Assembly (NCBI GenBank): GCA_022577435.1
Contig: JAKOON010000023.1
Span: 3,222,501-3,286,500, forward strand
Reading direction: 5' to 3'
From: Embiotoca jacksoni
Lineage: Eukaryota > Chordata > Actinopteri > Embiotocidae
DNA: 64,000 nt
The notes under the pieces are model-generated. The model searched no databases and was not told where the DNA came from. It saw nothing but the letters and a program-made list of their open reading frames with translations. A program made the position numbers and the translations under genes. Within the stretch, counting starts at the first letter, position 1, and every line of letters begins with the position of its first letter. Shown piece by piece: positions 14,601 through 25,700 of this stretch.

Positions 14601-17600
14601 AAATATCATGACTGCAGGCATTAAACCAAACTAAATGAGCAAGAGAGTGTTTCATGACTGCATGAAGGGCATATAGTTCATGTAGAGGCAGGTCATGTAA
14701 TTTTGAAAAGGGTCACTAATAAATGAATATAGAGTATCTAATGATTTAGAGTAGCATTTAACATGCAGTTTAACCCTATTGTTGGCATGCCATGTAACTT
14801 CAATGCTACATTCTTTTTTCAGACCTGAGCTGCTCACTGAAATAATTTTATCACTTGAACCAAAAGCTTTAATGAAATGCTCCAAAACTGAGATTTATTC
14901 AAGAGCATTTGTACGTAAATCATAACAGAACTACAGAGATTCTACACATCCATCCTTACTCAGTGCTCTTAGCAACTACAACATAGCAACAGTGGAAGGA
15001 GGAGAAATGCCTGTTTCTTATTTGCAGATTCCCTCCCCATGGGTAAATCAGCCAATCACAGCTCAGGACATGCGAGTCTACGGTGAAGCAGTGAGCCCCT
15101 GATAGGGATAGCTATGCCTCTGAACTCAAATTTACACCTGATCAGAGGATTTCAGATTCTCTACTTTGTCCAATCAGCACATACTTTACTCATGATTGAG
15201 CCAATCAGGCGGCAGGGTTAGCTGTGCAGATGGGGATTGTGGAAGCTGAGAGAATATGATTTATTGTGATTTTGACTGTACAGGGATATGTAATACTACT
15301 TCCAGTTACAAATTGGTGCACATTTGCTACTTAATCCTAGGATTTCTATGCATTGTTTTAAATAATATTCGTTGAATTACTCGCTTCTATTAAGTGATTG
15401 TTAGATAGTCAAGTGTTGCATTCAGGTGCCAGGATTCCCCTGTGATGTCTCACCAACGAGACCTTTGACAGCACTTTGTTCCCTAGACTCATATGGTTTA
15501 TAAACAGATTGCATATGTTATCTATACATCAAGAGTGGGCTGTGGTGACAGGTCTTTTTAAATTATCTATTCTTTATCCCGACACCTGTGTGCAAGTGCC
15601 ACATGGGGCTAACAAGCACTAACAGGTTGTGTGTGCTGCTCAGTGTCTGGCCGCAAAGCACACATGGTGTAATGAGCATGGAGGTTAATTCTTTTTTTTC
15701 TCTCCCTTTTGGAGGCAACACAGGCAGCAACAACTAGCCTGACCCACTTACCAACTGGTTAATCACCACACTCACTCCCATGCACACACAACCGCATCCG
15801 CACACACTTAACATGGCATTCATGGCACATGTGGGCATGATAAGGGGATGCTTTTGCATGGTGCTGTATGGGTTAAACCACATATAGAAACAGTATAGAG
15901 GGACAACCTTTGTGGAAATCAATTATGCATATAGTCTATATATTGCCTTATTCAAGCAGTGACGATCTATAATATCGTTATTGAACTTCGAATCAGTGAC
16001 ATACATAAGACTTCCTTGGAGCATTTCCTCTGCAATATTTTATATGCTAAAGCAGAGTGAGGACACACAATATAGATAATAAATTACAAAAAACAAACAC
16101 AGACAGTGTTTAGTGTTTAGGAATGTGTGTTGTATTGGTAACCATGTATGTTATTGTATAATGCTGGCGTGCATTATAGTTACATCGATGTCATTCTATA
16201 GATCTTAAGGTAAACGTACAATTTAATGGAATTTTATAATCACTATAAAAAAAAAGCCTATAAAAGTATGTATTATTATCTACCACTATTATCAGAATTA
16301 TATTTTTTACAGATGGCCAACATGTATCCATCTAACTCCACTGGTTTATCACTGCTCCTTTAGTGGGGAGCGAGTGGCACCTAGTGGATTGTTAATGGCA
16401 TTACAGCATCAAGCACAACTATGATTTCACTGTTATTGATGATTTGCTAAAATGTTTAACTGACAATACATTATTAAACAATTTATCCAGTATATGTTGA
16501 TATTAAAGTATAATTTAATGTGCGTGTTAATATCTGATTATGTATGTTTTCTGACTATTAATTTTTTTCCTTTTTCTTTTGCAGCGGAGTCCAAAAGCAA
16601 GTCTCACAGTGAGTCTAAACGAGAAGGCAAGGAACGCCACAGTCACAGCAAGGAGTCCAAGCGAGACTCCAAGGAGCGTCACAGCAAAGAGTCTTCTCAT
16701 CGGAGAGACAGAGACAAAGAGAGAGACAGAGACAGAAACAAGGACAGAAACAAGGACAGAGACAAGGACAGAGACAGAGACAAGGACAGAGACAAAGACA
16801 AAGACAAAGACAAAGACAAGGACAAGGACAAAGACAGAGGAATCAGCAATGTGGAACTTCTGCCCCACAGACGCAACAGTAAAGACCGTACTTGTAGCAG
16901 TGCAGATGCTCCACCTGTTCGCAGGGACCAAGGTTGCAGCAGTGTAGAGCCCATTCCTGTGAGACGGGACTCCAAAGACAGGGGCTGCAGCTCCTTAGAA
17001 CCCATCCCTTTGATAAGAAGAGACTCCAAGGACAGAGGGATTAGCAATGGTGACCTATTGCCAAGGAGAGACAGCAAAGACAGAAGTGGGGGACATGGAA
17101 TGGAGTCTTTGCTGAGACAGGACAGCAAAGACAGAGACAGGCTGCTAGATCAGCCTCCTGAGCTGTTACCAAGACAAGACAGCAAGGAAAGGGCGAGAAA
17201 CGGTGTAGACCACAGACATGAAAGCAGAGAGAGACTGCTGGATCAGCCACCTGAGCTCTCACCCCAGCAGGATAGCAAAGAGCGAGCCAGGAATGGTGTG
17301 GACTCAAAGCACGAAAGCAGGGACAGGCCACCAGAGCTTCTACCCCGACAAGAGAACAAAGACAGAGCTAGAAGTGGACCCGAATATAGGCATGATAGCA
17401 AAGACCATCGTCCTGATTTGTTACCCTACCAGGAGAGCAGAGAGAGGGAAAGGAATGACATGGAGCACAGACACGAAGGTAGAATAGACCAGCCACCTGA
17501 GATCCTACCCCGACAAGAAACATCTAGAAGCGGCAACAGAAAGGACAGGGTCGGGTCCGGCTCAGAATCCAAGTACGAGGGGAGAGACCGGAGCAGTCAC

Positions 17601-19256
17601 AATGGAGGAGATCTTCCTCCTCCTCCTTTACCCAGGCAGGACAGTAAAGATCTGAGCCGGACTGGCCTTGAAGTAAGAAGGGACAGCAAAGACAGAAGTC
17701 TGAATAACTCAGAGCAATATCATTATGATGTCAAGAGCACCAAGAGCCCCTCCGCGATGGAGTATAGATGTGATAATAAAGAACGAGGATACAGATCAGA
17801 CGGCACACCACGACGGGATAACAGAGCAAATTTGAACGTGGACCAGTCGAAAGCACAAGAGAGGAATGGCAGCACAATGTCAGGGCAGCATTCATCAACA
17901 ACAACAACACCTACTCACCACGGGAGGTCATCGGGTAGCCCACCAATGACCACGGGTACGGGAAATGGTGAGAGAGTCACAGTATATTTTTAAACAAAAT
18001 GCATCAAGTTGGAAATATGCATTTAACTTTGTCTTATGACATACAACTAAACATGATTTGACCATCCTTTGTAGACCTGAAAGCAGTTTCTAAATATGCC
18101 CGCTCACCTTCTATGCCTGCTAATCCCTCCCCAATGGGAACTCCACAAAGGAGAGCAGCTGAGACACATCACAGTCAGGTATGCAGAGAGGTTGTTTCTT
18201 TCATTTTCTTTACGTCATGGTTGTGGCTCCTTACAGTTCATGAAAAGTTTTTTTTTTTTTCAATCATCGTCTTACTTTCGGTAATCGGGTCTTGCAGTAT
18301 AAATTTAGTTAATCCAAGTTAGACTAGATTTGGCAACTTTACTACAGACATTTTTTTCTCTTTGTGGGTCACTGATTTGACTCATTCAAAAACTGATGAA
18401 GTGTACTTAAAAGAACCAATCAAAATTTTGTCAGAATTAATTTTATTAATTTAATTGATTGCCATTGTGTTCTGCCAAAGCGGTTTCTATTCTTCCTGGG
18501 ATCCACAATCCCAAAATACATCACAAAAGCAACTAAGAGGACATATAAGCATCTCATAAAACAAGAACCAACGTGACATAAATATTAAAATTTTAGACAC
18601 AATAAACCAAGAAACAGCAGCAATCCTAGATGCTTTAAGTATGCCAAGTGATAAAGTAGAGTATGTTTTTTTTTTTATATATATATTTCTTAAAGGGTCA
18701 GTTGCAGGCTAATTCTCAAATTGTGTGATACGATGCGATTTGATTTTTGAGCAGGAAATCCTTTTTTATTGTTAAACCCTCCAAGTGATACCTACCTTTT
18801 TGTATTTTCTTTTTCTACTTTGATTGTTGTTTATTCAGTCATGATTATAACATTATAGAGAAACACTTAATCCTTGAAGTCAAGTTTAGGTTATAAAGGG
18901 TGATAAATGATTCTGAAGTTAAAGTGTAGTGTATTGATTTCACTTGGCACGCTGACTCTCTCCCTCAGATGCCTCAGATGCCATGGATATGCGGAGACAC
19001 CACTATGCTGGAGCAGATCGAGAGGAAACGCTCCCTGTGCGTGGAGATCCGCTCCAGACAACACCCACACTTGCAGAGATCTCTAGAGAGGCCTCCTCCT
19101 CCGGACCGGAACGAGGACAGGCACCAGGAGCGAAGTCAGTGCAAGCAAGAGACTGCATCTGTCCTTCCAAGCTGGGGAAAAAGCAGCGGGACCAAGAAGA
19201 TCCGTCCTCCCCCGTACCCCACACAGACAACTGTGTTCTGGGACACAGCCATCTGA
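4386..19256 (+). CDS. nyap2: nyap2: neuronal tyrosine-phosphorylated PI3-kinase adaptor 2 (6 coding exons, complete CDS)
   Basis: NYAP proteins are brain adaptors: phosphorylated by Src-family kinases such as Fyn, they bind PI3-kinase p85 and the WAVE1 complex. Six exons join in frame (4386-4564, 9290-9606, 12647-13723, 16585-17967, 18075-18178, 18969-19256) into 1,115 codons plus stop. Family signatures include an N-terminal FFQYVEENGLRAYNGLVAQN segment, two PPPKPxR proline motifs (about residues 131 and 178), YIEM (about 243) and YEEM (about 269) YxxM motifs for p85 SH2 domains, and the C-terminal end FWDTAI. Mammalian NYAP2 is about 650 residues; the excess here is the repeat-rich exon 4. 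I chose NYAP2 over NYAP1 from the N-terminus and from synteny with COL4A4/COL4A3. The start is the first in-frame ATG after the acceptor and has A at -3. Confidence 0.9.
8166..8742 (+). mobile_element. putative non-autonomous DNA transposon with internal (CA)n
   Basis: The segment opens at about CTGTCACAATTAATGG and closes at about GGCACGGCCGTGACAAC, so the ends carry short inverted TGTCAC/GTGACA termini. The interior (AGGAACCCAAACACAGACTG; AGGCAGAGTAGTGACCGTGG) looks like a dispersed fish repeat, and it contains the CA tract at 8596-8668. There is no transposase. The family was not identified and the boundaries are approximate. Confidence 0.45.
8596..8668 (+). repeat. (CA)n microsatellite
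   Basis: A pure CA run of about 73 bases, followed by a short GA run and GACAAAC. Confidence 0.96.
9290..9606 (+). CDS. nyap2: nyap2 coding exon 2
   Basis: The acceptor is TTGTTTTAG and the donor CG|GTGAGT. It encodes TGEDIATEGKHLRMGSITMP, a Ser-rich stretch containing FSVRSQSLHSVG, and the first proline motif, QPPPKPRRDPATKLS. The SVRSQSLHSVG string is a strong NYAP2-like signature. Phase is 2 in and 1 out, consistent with its neighbours. Confidence 0.88.
10803..10877. promoter_or_regulatory. cluster of three CCAAT motifs in intron 2
   Basis: GCCAATCAC, GCCAATGCG and GCCAATCAG occur within about 75 bases. They are followed by a locally GC-rich stretch (CTGTAGCCGGCGCTTTAGCGG) and a purine-rich tract to 11110. 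CCAAT boxes of this form bind NF-Y and often cluster in promoters or enhancers. An internal promoter or enhancer is an inference only. Confidence 0.3.
11633..11670. repeat. perfect inverted repeat (17-bp arms, 4-base loop)
   Basis: ATTCAGATGTGACAGGA, loop TTGT, then its exact reverse complement. It would fold into a perfect short hairpin on either strand. Confidence 0.9.
12647..13723 (+). CDS. nyap2: nyap2 coding exon 3 (core adaptor region)
   Basis: The largest conserved exon. It begins at a tandem acceptor TAG|CAG| (12644-12649); both choices keep frame and differ by one codon. It encodes PPPKPKRNPNTQLSVSFDES, then the two PI3K-binding YxxM motifs (Tyr codons at 12877 and 12955), then CDIPAPFPNLLTHRPPLLVF and a Pro/Ser-rich stretch with SPNSDESPLTPL. 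It ends in SRTPTSPLDELTNLF and KSKEPGE-like basic sequence before the donor GAGA|GTGAGT. This exon carries most of the function known for the family. Confidence 0.92.
13724..16584 (+). other. nyap2 intron 3
   Basis: A 2.9 kb intron with no supported coding exon. Three CCAAT motifs lie at about 15050-15210 (GCCAATCACAGC, CCAATCAGCAC, GCCAATCAGGCG). The last 300 bases are AT-rich and end in a strong polypyrimidine acceptor. Confidence 0.72.
16585..17967 (+). CDS. nyap2: nyap2 coding exon 4 (expanded charged-repeat exon)
   Basis: About 461 codons in one uninterrupted frame (residues about 525-985), with acceptor TTTTGCAG and donor ATG|GTGAGA. The first part is Ser/Lys/Glu/Arg rich (SKSKSHSESKREGKERHSHS). 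It then has about 45 residues of almost only Arg/Asp/Lys. After that come many degenerate copies of a 15-25 residue unit around LLPRQDSKDR, alternating with RARNGVDHRHESRERLLDQP-type spacers. The end (SKAQERNGSTMSG, then HHGRSSGSPP) again resembles mammalian NYAP2. The open frame and phase compatibility with exons 3 and 5 support real coding sequence; inclusion in mature mRNA is inferred. Confidence 0.85.
16701..16838 (+). repeat. GACARR hexamer repeat inside nyap2 exon 4
   Basis: A purine-rich tandem array of GACAGA/GACAAA/GACAAG hexamers is translated as alternating Asp with Arg or Lys (RDRDKERDRDRNKDRNKD and onward). Nearly all units are multiples of three, so length change would keep frame. 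The antisense reading is a Leu-Ser repeat, which is a shadow only. Confidence 0.93.
18075..18178 (+). CDS. nyap2: nyap2 coding exon 5
   Basis: A small exon between CTTTGTAG and the donor CAG|GTATGC. It encodes DLKAVSKYARSPSMPANPSP and then MGTPQRRAAETHHSQ. Phase is 1 in and 0 out. It has no motif I recognise beyond Ser/Pro richness. Its support is frame continuity and good splice sites. Confidence 0.82.
18179..18968 (+). other. nyap2 intron 5
   Basis: An AT-rich intron without coding signal; it contains short poly-T and AT runs near 18250 and 18667. Confidence 0.75.
18969..19256 (+). CDS. nyap2: nyap2 coding exon 6 (C-terminus)
   Basis: It starts after CCCTCAG and runs to a TGA stop. It encodes MPWICGDTTMLEQIERKRSL, then LPSWGKSSGTKKIRPPPYP, and ends QTTVFWDTAI. 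The WICGD...MLEQIERKR block and the FWDTAI terminus are family hallmarks, which fixes this as the true 3' coding end. Confidence 0.93.
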   Translation: MPQMPWICGDTTMLEQIERKRSLCVEIRSRQHPHLQRSLERPPPPDRNEDRHQERSQCKQETASVLPSWGKSSGTKKIRPPPYPTQTTVFWDTAI

Positions 19257-21600
<2,344 letters not shown>

Positions 21601-21712
21601 ATCTTAATTTACAGCATGTGATAATCTACCAGGATGTGCTATTTTATCATTAAAAATAGCACCTCATTGAAAATAATGACAGATCATCAAAGATGATCAA
21701 ATATAAACCTGT

Positions 21713-21718
<6 letters not shown>

Positions 21719-21743
<25 letters not shown>
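21719..21743 (+). repeat. poly-T run
   Basis: About 25 T residues, roughly 70 bases beyond the col4a4 stop codon in its transcript direction. Read on the minus strand this is a genomic poly-A tract. Confidence 0.95.
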
Positions 21744-21812
21744 AAATTGACTGTCTTAAAACGTTAACGTTAAACATTAATTCAAATTTCAACTAAAAGA
21801 GACAAGAGGTAC

Positions 21813-21818
21813 TTTATT
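21813..21818 (-). terminator. AATAAA overlapping the col4a4 stop codon
   Basis: On the minus strand the end reads CAATAAAGT, so the poly(A) hexamer contains the TAA stop. No second canonical AATAAA on this strand is seen within the next 350 bases. Use of this copy would give a 3' UTR of only a few tens of bases; use is inferred. Confidence 0.4.
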
Positions 21819-22776
21819 GTTCTCTGAGGCAGACATTGCACTGGCTGGACTTACGTCGCTGTTGGTCGGCTGCTTTGATGGTGCCAGGCCTTGTGGCGAT
21901 AAACTGCTCTGTCTGACTCACAGTAGTCAGCCAAAAGCTGTATAGGTTGGCAAAGTAGTGACAGGAACCCCGCACACCTTGGCACTCAATGAAGGGATGA
22001 GTTCGGAAATCCTTGAGACAGCTACCAGAAGAACTCAGTGATTGGCCCCCACCCTCATCACCTGCCCCCGTGTGCTGAAAACAAGATGGCAGCAGGTACA
22101 CAATGAGTCAAGAGTTGATGGATCTTTTCTTTTCATTTTTTTTTTTTTTTATACAAATAGGCTTTTGATCACACTCACCAGGAGGAAAGAGTACCCCGTC
22201 CATAAACTCCGCCAGCCGGGTGGGCATGCAGGGACTGCACAGTCCTGGCTGTGAAAAGCCACTGCAGGTGAAAATGTCTCGCACACCACACAGCGGCTGA
22301 TGTGGTCTCTAATTTCCAAGCCAAAGAGCGGCATCATGGGTATGGGAGCCGTGGTGGAAAGCCAGTAAGATTTGTCATTGCGACTGGAATAGTGACAGGC
22401 AGCTTTGTTGCAGTAAGAGAACGGCATGGTGGAGAAAACAGGGAGGCAGGAGCCCGGCTGGCCTACAATGAGAGGAGGTAAAAGAAGACAGAGATGGTAA
22501 AAGAGAGAGAAACCTTCTCCAAAACCTTGAAGTTACCAAACTAATTTCAAAATGACAGCAAAATGAACACTTTATACAGACACTTACCCAGATCTTGTGT
22601 GTGAGCCTTCTCTTGTCCCTCCAGGTAAATAAGACTGTAACCCACCCAAAGCTGCCTTCTGCCTGCAGGGCACTGTGGCACCTGAACTGACTGGCTGTGG
22701 ATAACCAAAAGGAAGCCGGACCTCAATCCCTCCCTATTGCCCGGCGGGCCTTGATCACCGACGAGACCGGGGTTAC
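21814..22776 (-). CDS. col4a4: col4a4 coding exons 44-46 (NC1 domain and stop)
   Basis: Exons: 22588-22776 (end of helix and start of NC1), 22179-22462 and 21814-22074. The NC1 directs chain selection and hexamer assembly. It is about 229 residues with two C4-type halves: first GFLLVIHSQS...GSCLPVFSTMPFSYC, second AFHSQDCAVPACPPGWRSLW...GSCLKDFRTHPFIEC, ending QCNVCLREQ. I count 13 cysteines, one more than the usual twelve: a Cys (codon at 22239-22241) precedes the normal Cys in the HSQD...PAC segment. The stop codon TAA lies within an AATAAA. Confidence 0.93.
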
Positions 22777-25700
22777 CTGGAAGATGGAGAGGTTGAACAA
22801 AAGCAAGTGGGTGACATGAAAGGAGGATACAAGTGAGGAAGAGATATGAAATATCCACATTATGTCTGTAGCCCTGAGTGAATGTCCAAGATTTGATCTA
22901 GATCGACATAAACTCAGCATCTTATCTAAGGAAACTGGCAGTTATCAGTCTGGGAAGTTTCTTGTATTTACCAGATGTCTTGTATGTTGGCCTTCTGGCC
23001 AATACATTAAACAGAGCAAAGATTGAGGTCTGATTATTCACCTTGAGGCCCAGTAAATCCTGTCTGACCAAATTCTCCAGGCTCTCCATCTGGACCATTA
23101 CGACCAGGAGGACCTGGTCTGCCAGGAAGGCCCACAGATCCTGCGGGACCCTTCCCTCCTGGAACACACAGACAAAAACAAAGAAGTATTTTATATACAC
23201 AAAGACCTGCACAGGAAACTGAGGAAAATAAAAACAAACACAAAACACGGCTTTGTACAGACACGGAGCAAAAACTTGCACATATTACTGCACAAAGAGA
23301 ACATTAGGTTCGCTTACCTTTACGTCCTGGAGGCCCACGATGACCACCGTCACCTGGGACTCCATCAGATCCTGGGGAACCAGGTGGTCCTGCGGGTCCG
23401 GGGGGAGGAAAATCTGGTGTTGTATAGATGGTCTCACCACGGACACCTTTGAGACCTAGAAAGAACACAATACATTGATTACCAGATTTAGAGTAGGAGC
23501 CCTTGTCATGTCATTTCAGTAGTCTTGATTAAATTGTAAAATCATGAAAGTGAAACAAGAAAACGTAGGCCAGTATATGTGTATCTTTCCATTTTTTAGC
23601 TACACTGCCACTCACCCGGATTCCCATCTGGGCCAGTATCTCCCTTGCGGCCTTGATTCCCAGGGAAACCTCTCTGACCTTTGGGTCCCCAAGGACCATG
23701 TGGACCAGCAGGCCCCATTTCACCTGTCAAAGTGCAGTCCCATTTAGAGTGTGTTTAAGTGAATTGCAGCACTGTTACAATACCGGTGGCATCAGTTTTG
23801 GACTGAAAGGTACCTTTTGGTCCTGGACGCCCTTGGTGGTTGTCAGGTCCGGGGCGTCCGGGGAGGCCTTTATTTCCCCTATGACCTGGTAACCCGGGGA
23901 CGCCATTTGGCCCCGGGTCTCCTTTTGAAAAGATGATGCCGCCTGGTGCCCCAGGCGGTCCAACAGGTCCTAAAAAAATTATACAAAATCTCAAATATGG
24001 ACAAATACATAAAATGGCGACATATCTACAGTAACATGCACACAAAAAAAATCCACACAAGGTTCTGTACTACATATGGCCACATAAGGATGGAGAACAA
24101 AACAGACAAACAAAATAACATGAGTATGCACACACACACACCAGAGGGTCCTGGAGGTCCTTCATATCCTGGATCTCCGTAGCGTCCTGGCGAAGGTGTT
24201 TGGCATTCGTTGCCAGGGACACCAGGATCACCTGGAAAACCTGGGGGACCTAATAGATGAAATTCAAAACCAAACTCAATAAATGGAGATGAAAACAGCA
24301 AAGAGTGCAGGAAATGAGAGCAAAAACACTACAATCTAAGTGACGTGTCAGACAAGAAATTGACTTAGACTGTGAAGAGACAATAACTTGGAGTTATTAA
24401 CTAAGGAGCGGTATGTAGGATTTAGTGGCATCTAGTGGTGAGGTTGCAGATTGCAACCAACTGAACATCCCTTCCAAGCATGTGAGAGAGTCTACGTGGC
24501 TGCCACACTCCCAAAATATGCAAAACACCCTCTCTAGAGCCTGCTTTTGGTTCGTCTGTTCTGGGCTACCGTAGAAACATGGCGGTGCAACATGGGGTGC
24601 TCCATGGAAGGGGACCACCTCATTTTGTAGATATGAAGGGCTCATTAAATGATTCTTAGTTTCAGGTGATTATACACTAATGAAAACAAAACTATGAACA
24701 TCATATTCCATTTCTGTTAATATATCCCCTTAAATCCCACTCACTAAACCTTTAAAATAAGCTTTACTGTAACCTTTGAAAAGTGTACACCCATGTGACA
24801 CAACGTGTATTTAAATCAGTATTTATTTACTTAAATGCATATTGTTCATTATATACAAGTGCAGTAAAGATATTATTGATAATAACAGATGCAATACCTG
24901 TGTCGCCAGGTAGGCCCCTTGCGCCTTTAGGGCCAGGAAAAATGGGCCCGGGAAGTCCTGGGGGGCCCCTGAGACCTTTGTCTCCAGGATAACCGTCTGG
25001 TCCCGGAGGGCCAGGATAACCTTTGCCTTGATTATAATTGAGTACATATATAACAGTATTACATCGTAGCATGTGCTTACATTTACTCATGTACTGAGTT
25101 GATGTAATGACACGAGTAACAATAACGCTTTTTAGTACGATTTCAGTTAACAATACGATTTTTTTTACAAGGTGCAGTTGATACTAAACTTCTGCCTTCC
25201 TATTTAAGGCTATTTCCCAAGCAGACAAATTTACTCTATCCTATATAAACAAAAATGAATGCCAGTGGTACAAGGTTTTATCCCTCTTACCATTTGTTCC
25301 CTTTATCCCTTTTGGACCGCCAAGCCCATGCAGTCCATTCAGACCTGGTGGTCCAAGAGGGCCTAACATAAAATCACAATACAACACAAGAATTATATCT
25401 CTGGATGCTTTTAACACTCAAAATCATCATCATTTTCACCAGGTATCACAAGATTTTTTTTTTTTTTTTTGCAGGAAATGTTTGCCGTTTTTCTACATGT
25501 CTTCAAAAATTTGACTTCTTTGTTGGCCACTTTGATACAGCAATCAAACGAGGTGACACCCATTACCAGCCAATATAAATAACATACACTTAATGTGTAT
25601 GTGCCCTGCCAATGCCATGATGGGAGAAACAATGGACAATAGTTAGTACCTGGAGACCCATACGGGCCTGGTGGGCCTGGTGGTCCCAAACCTCCATGAC

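Noticed and set aside
16697..17128. Leu-Ser-rich minus-strand open frame
   Set aside because: It is the antisense shadow of the Arg/Asp/Lys-coding hexamer array of nyap2 exon 4.
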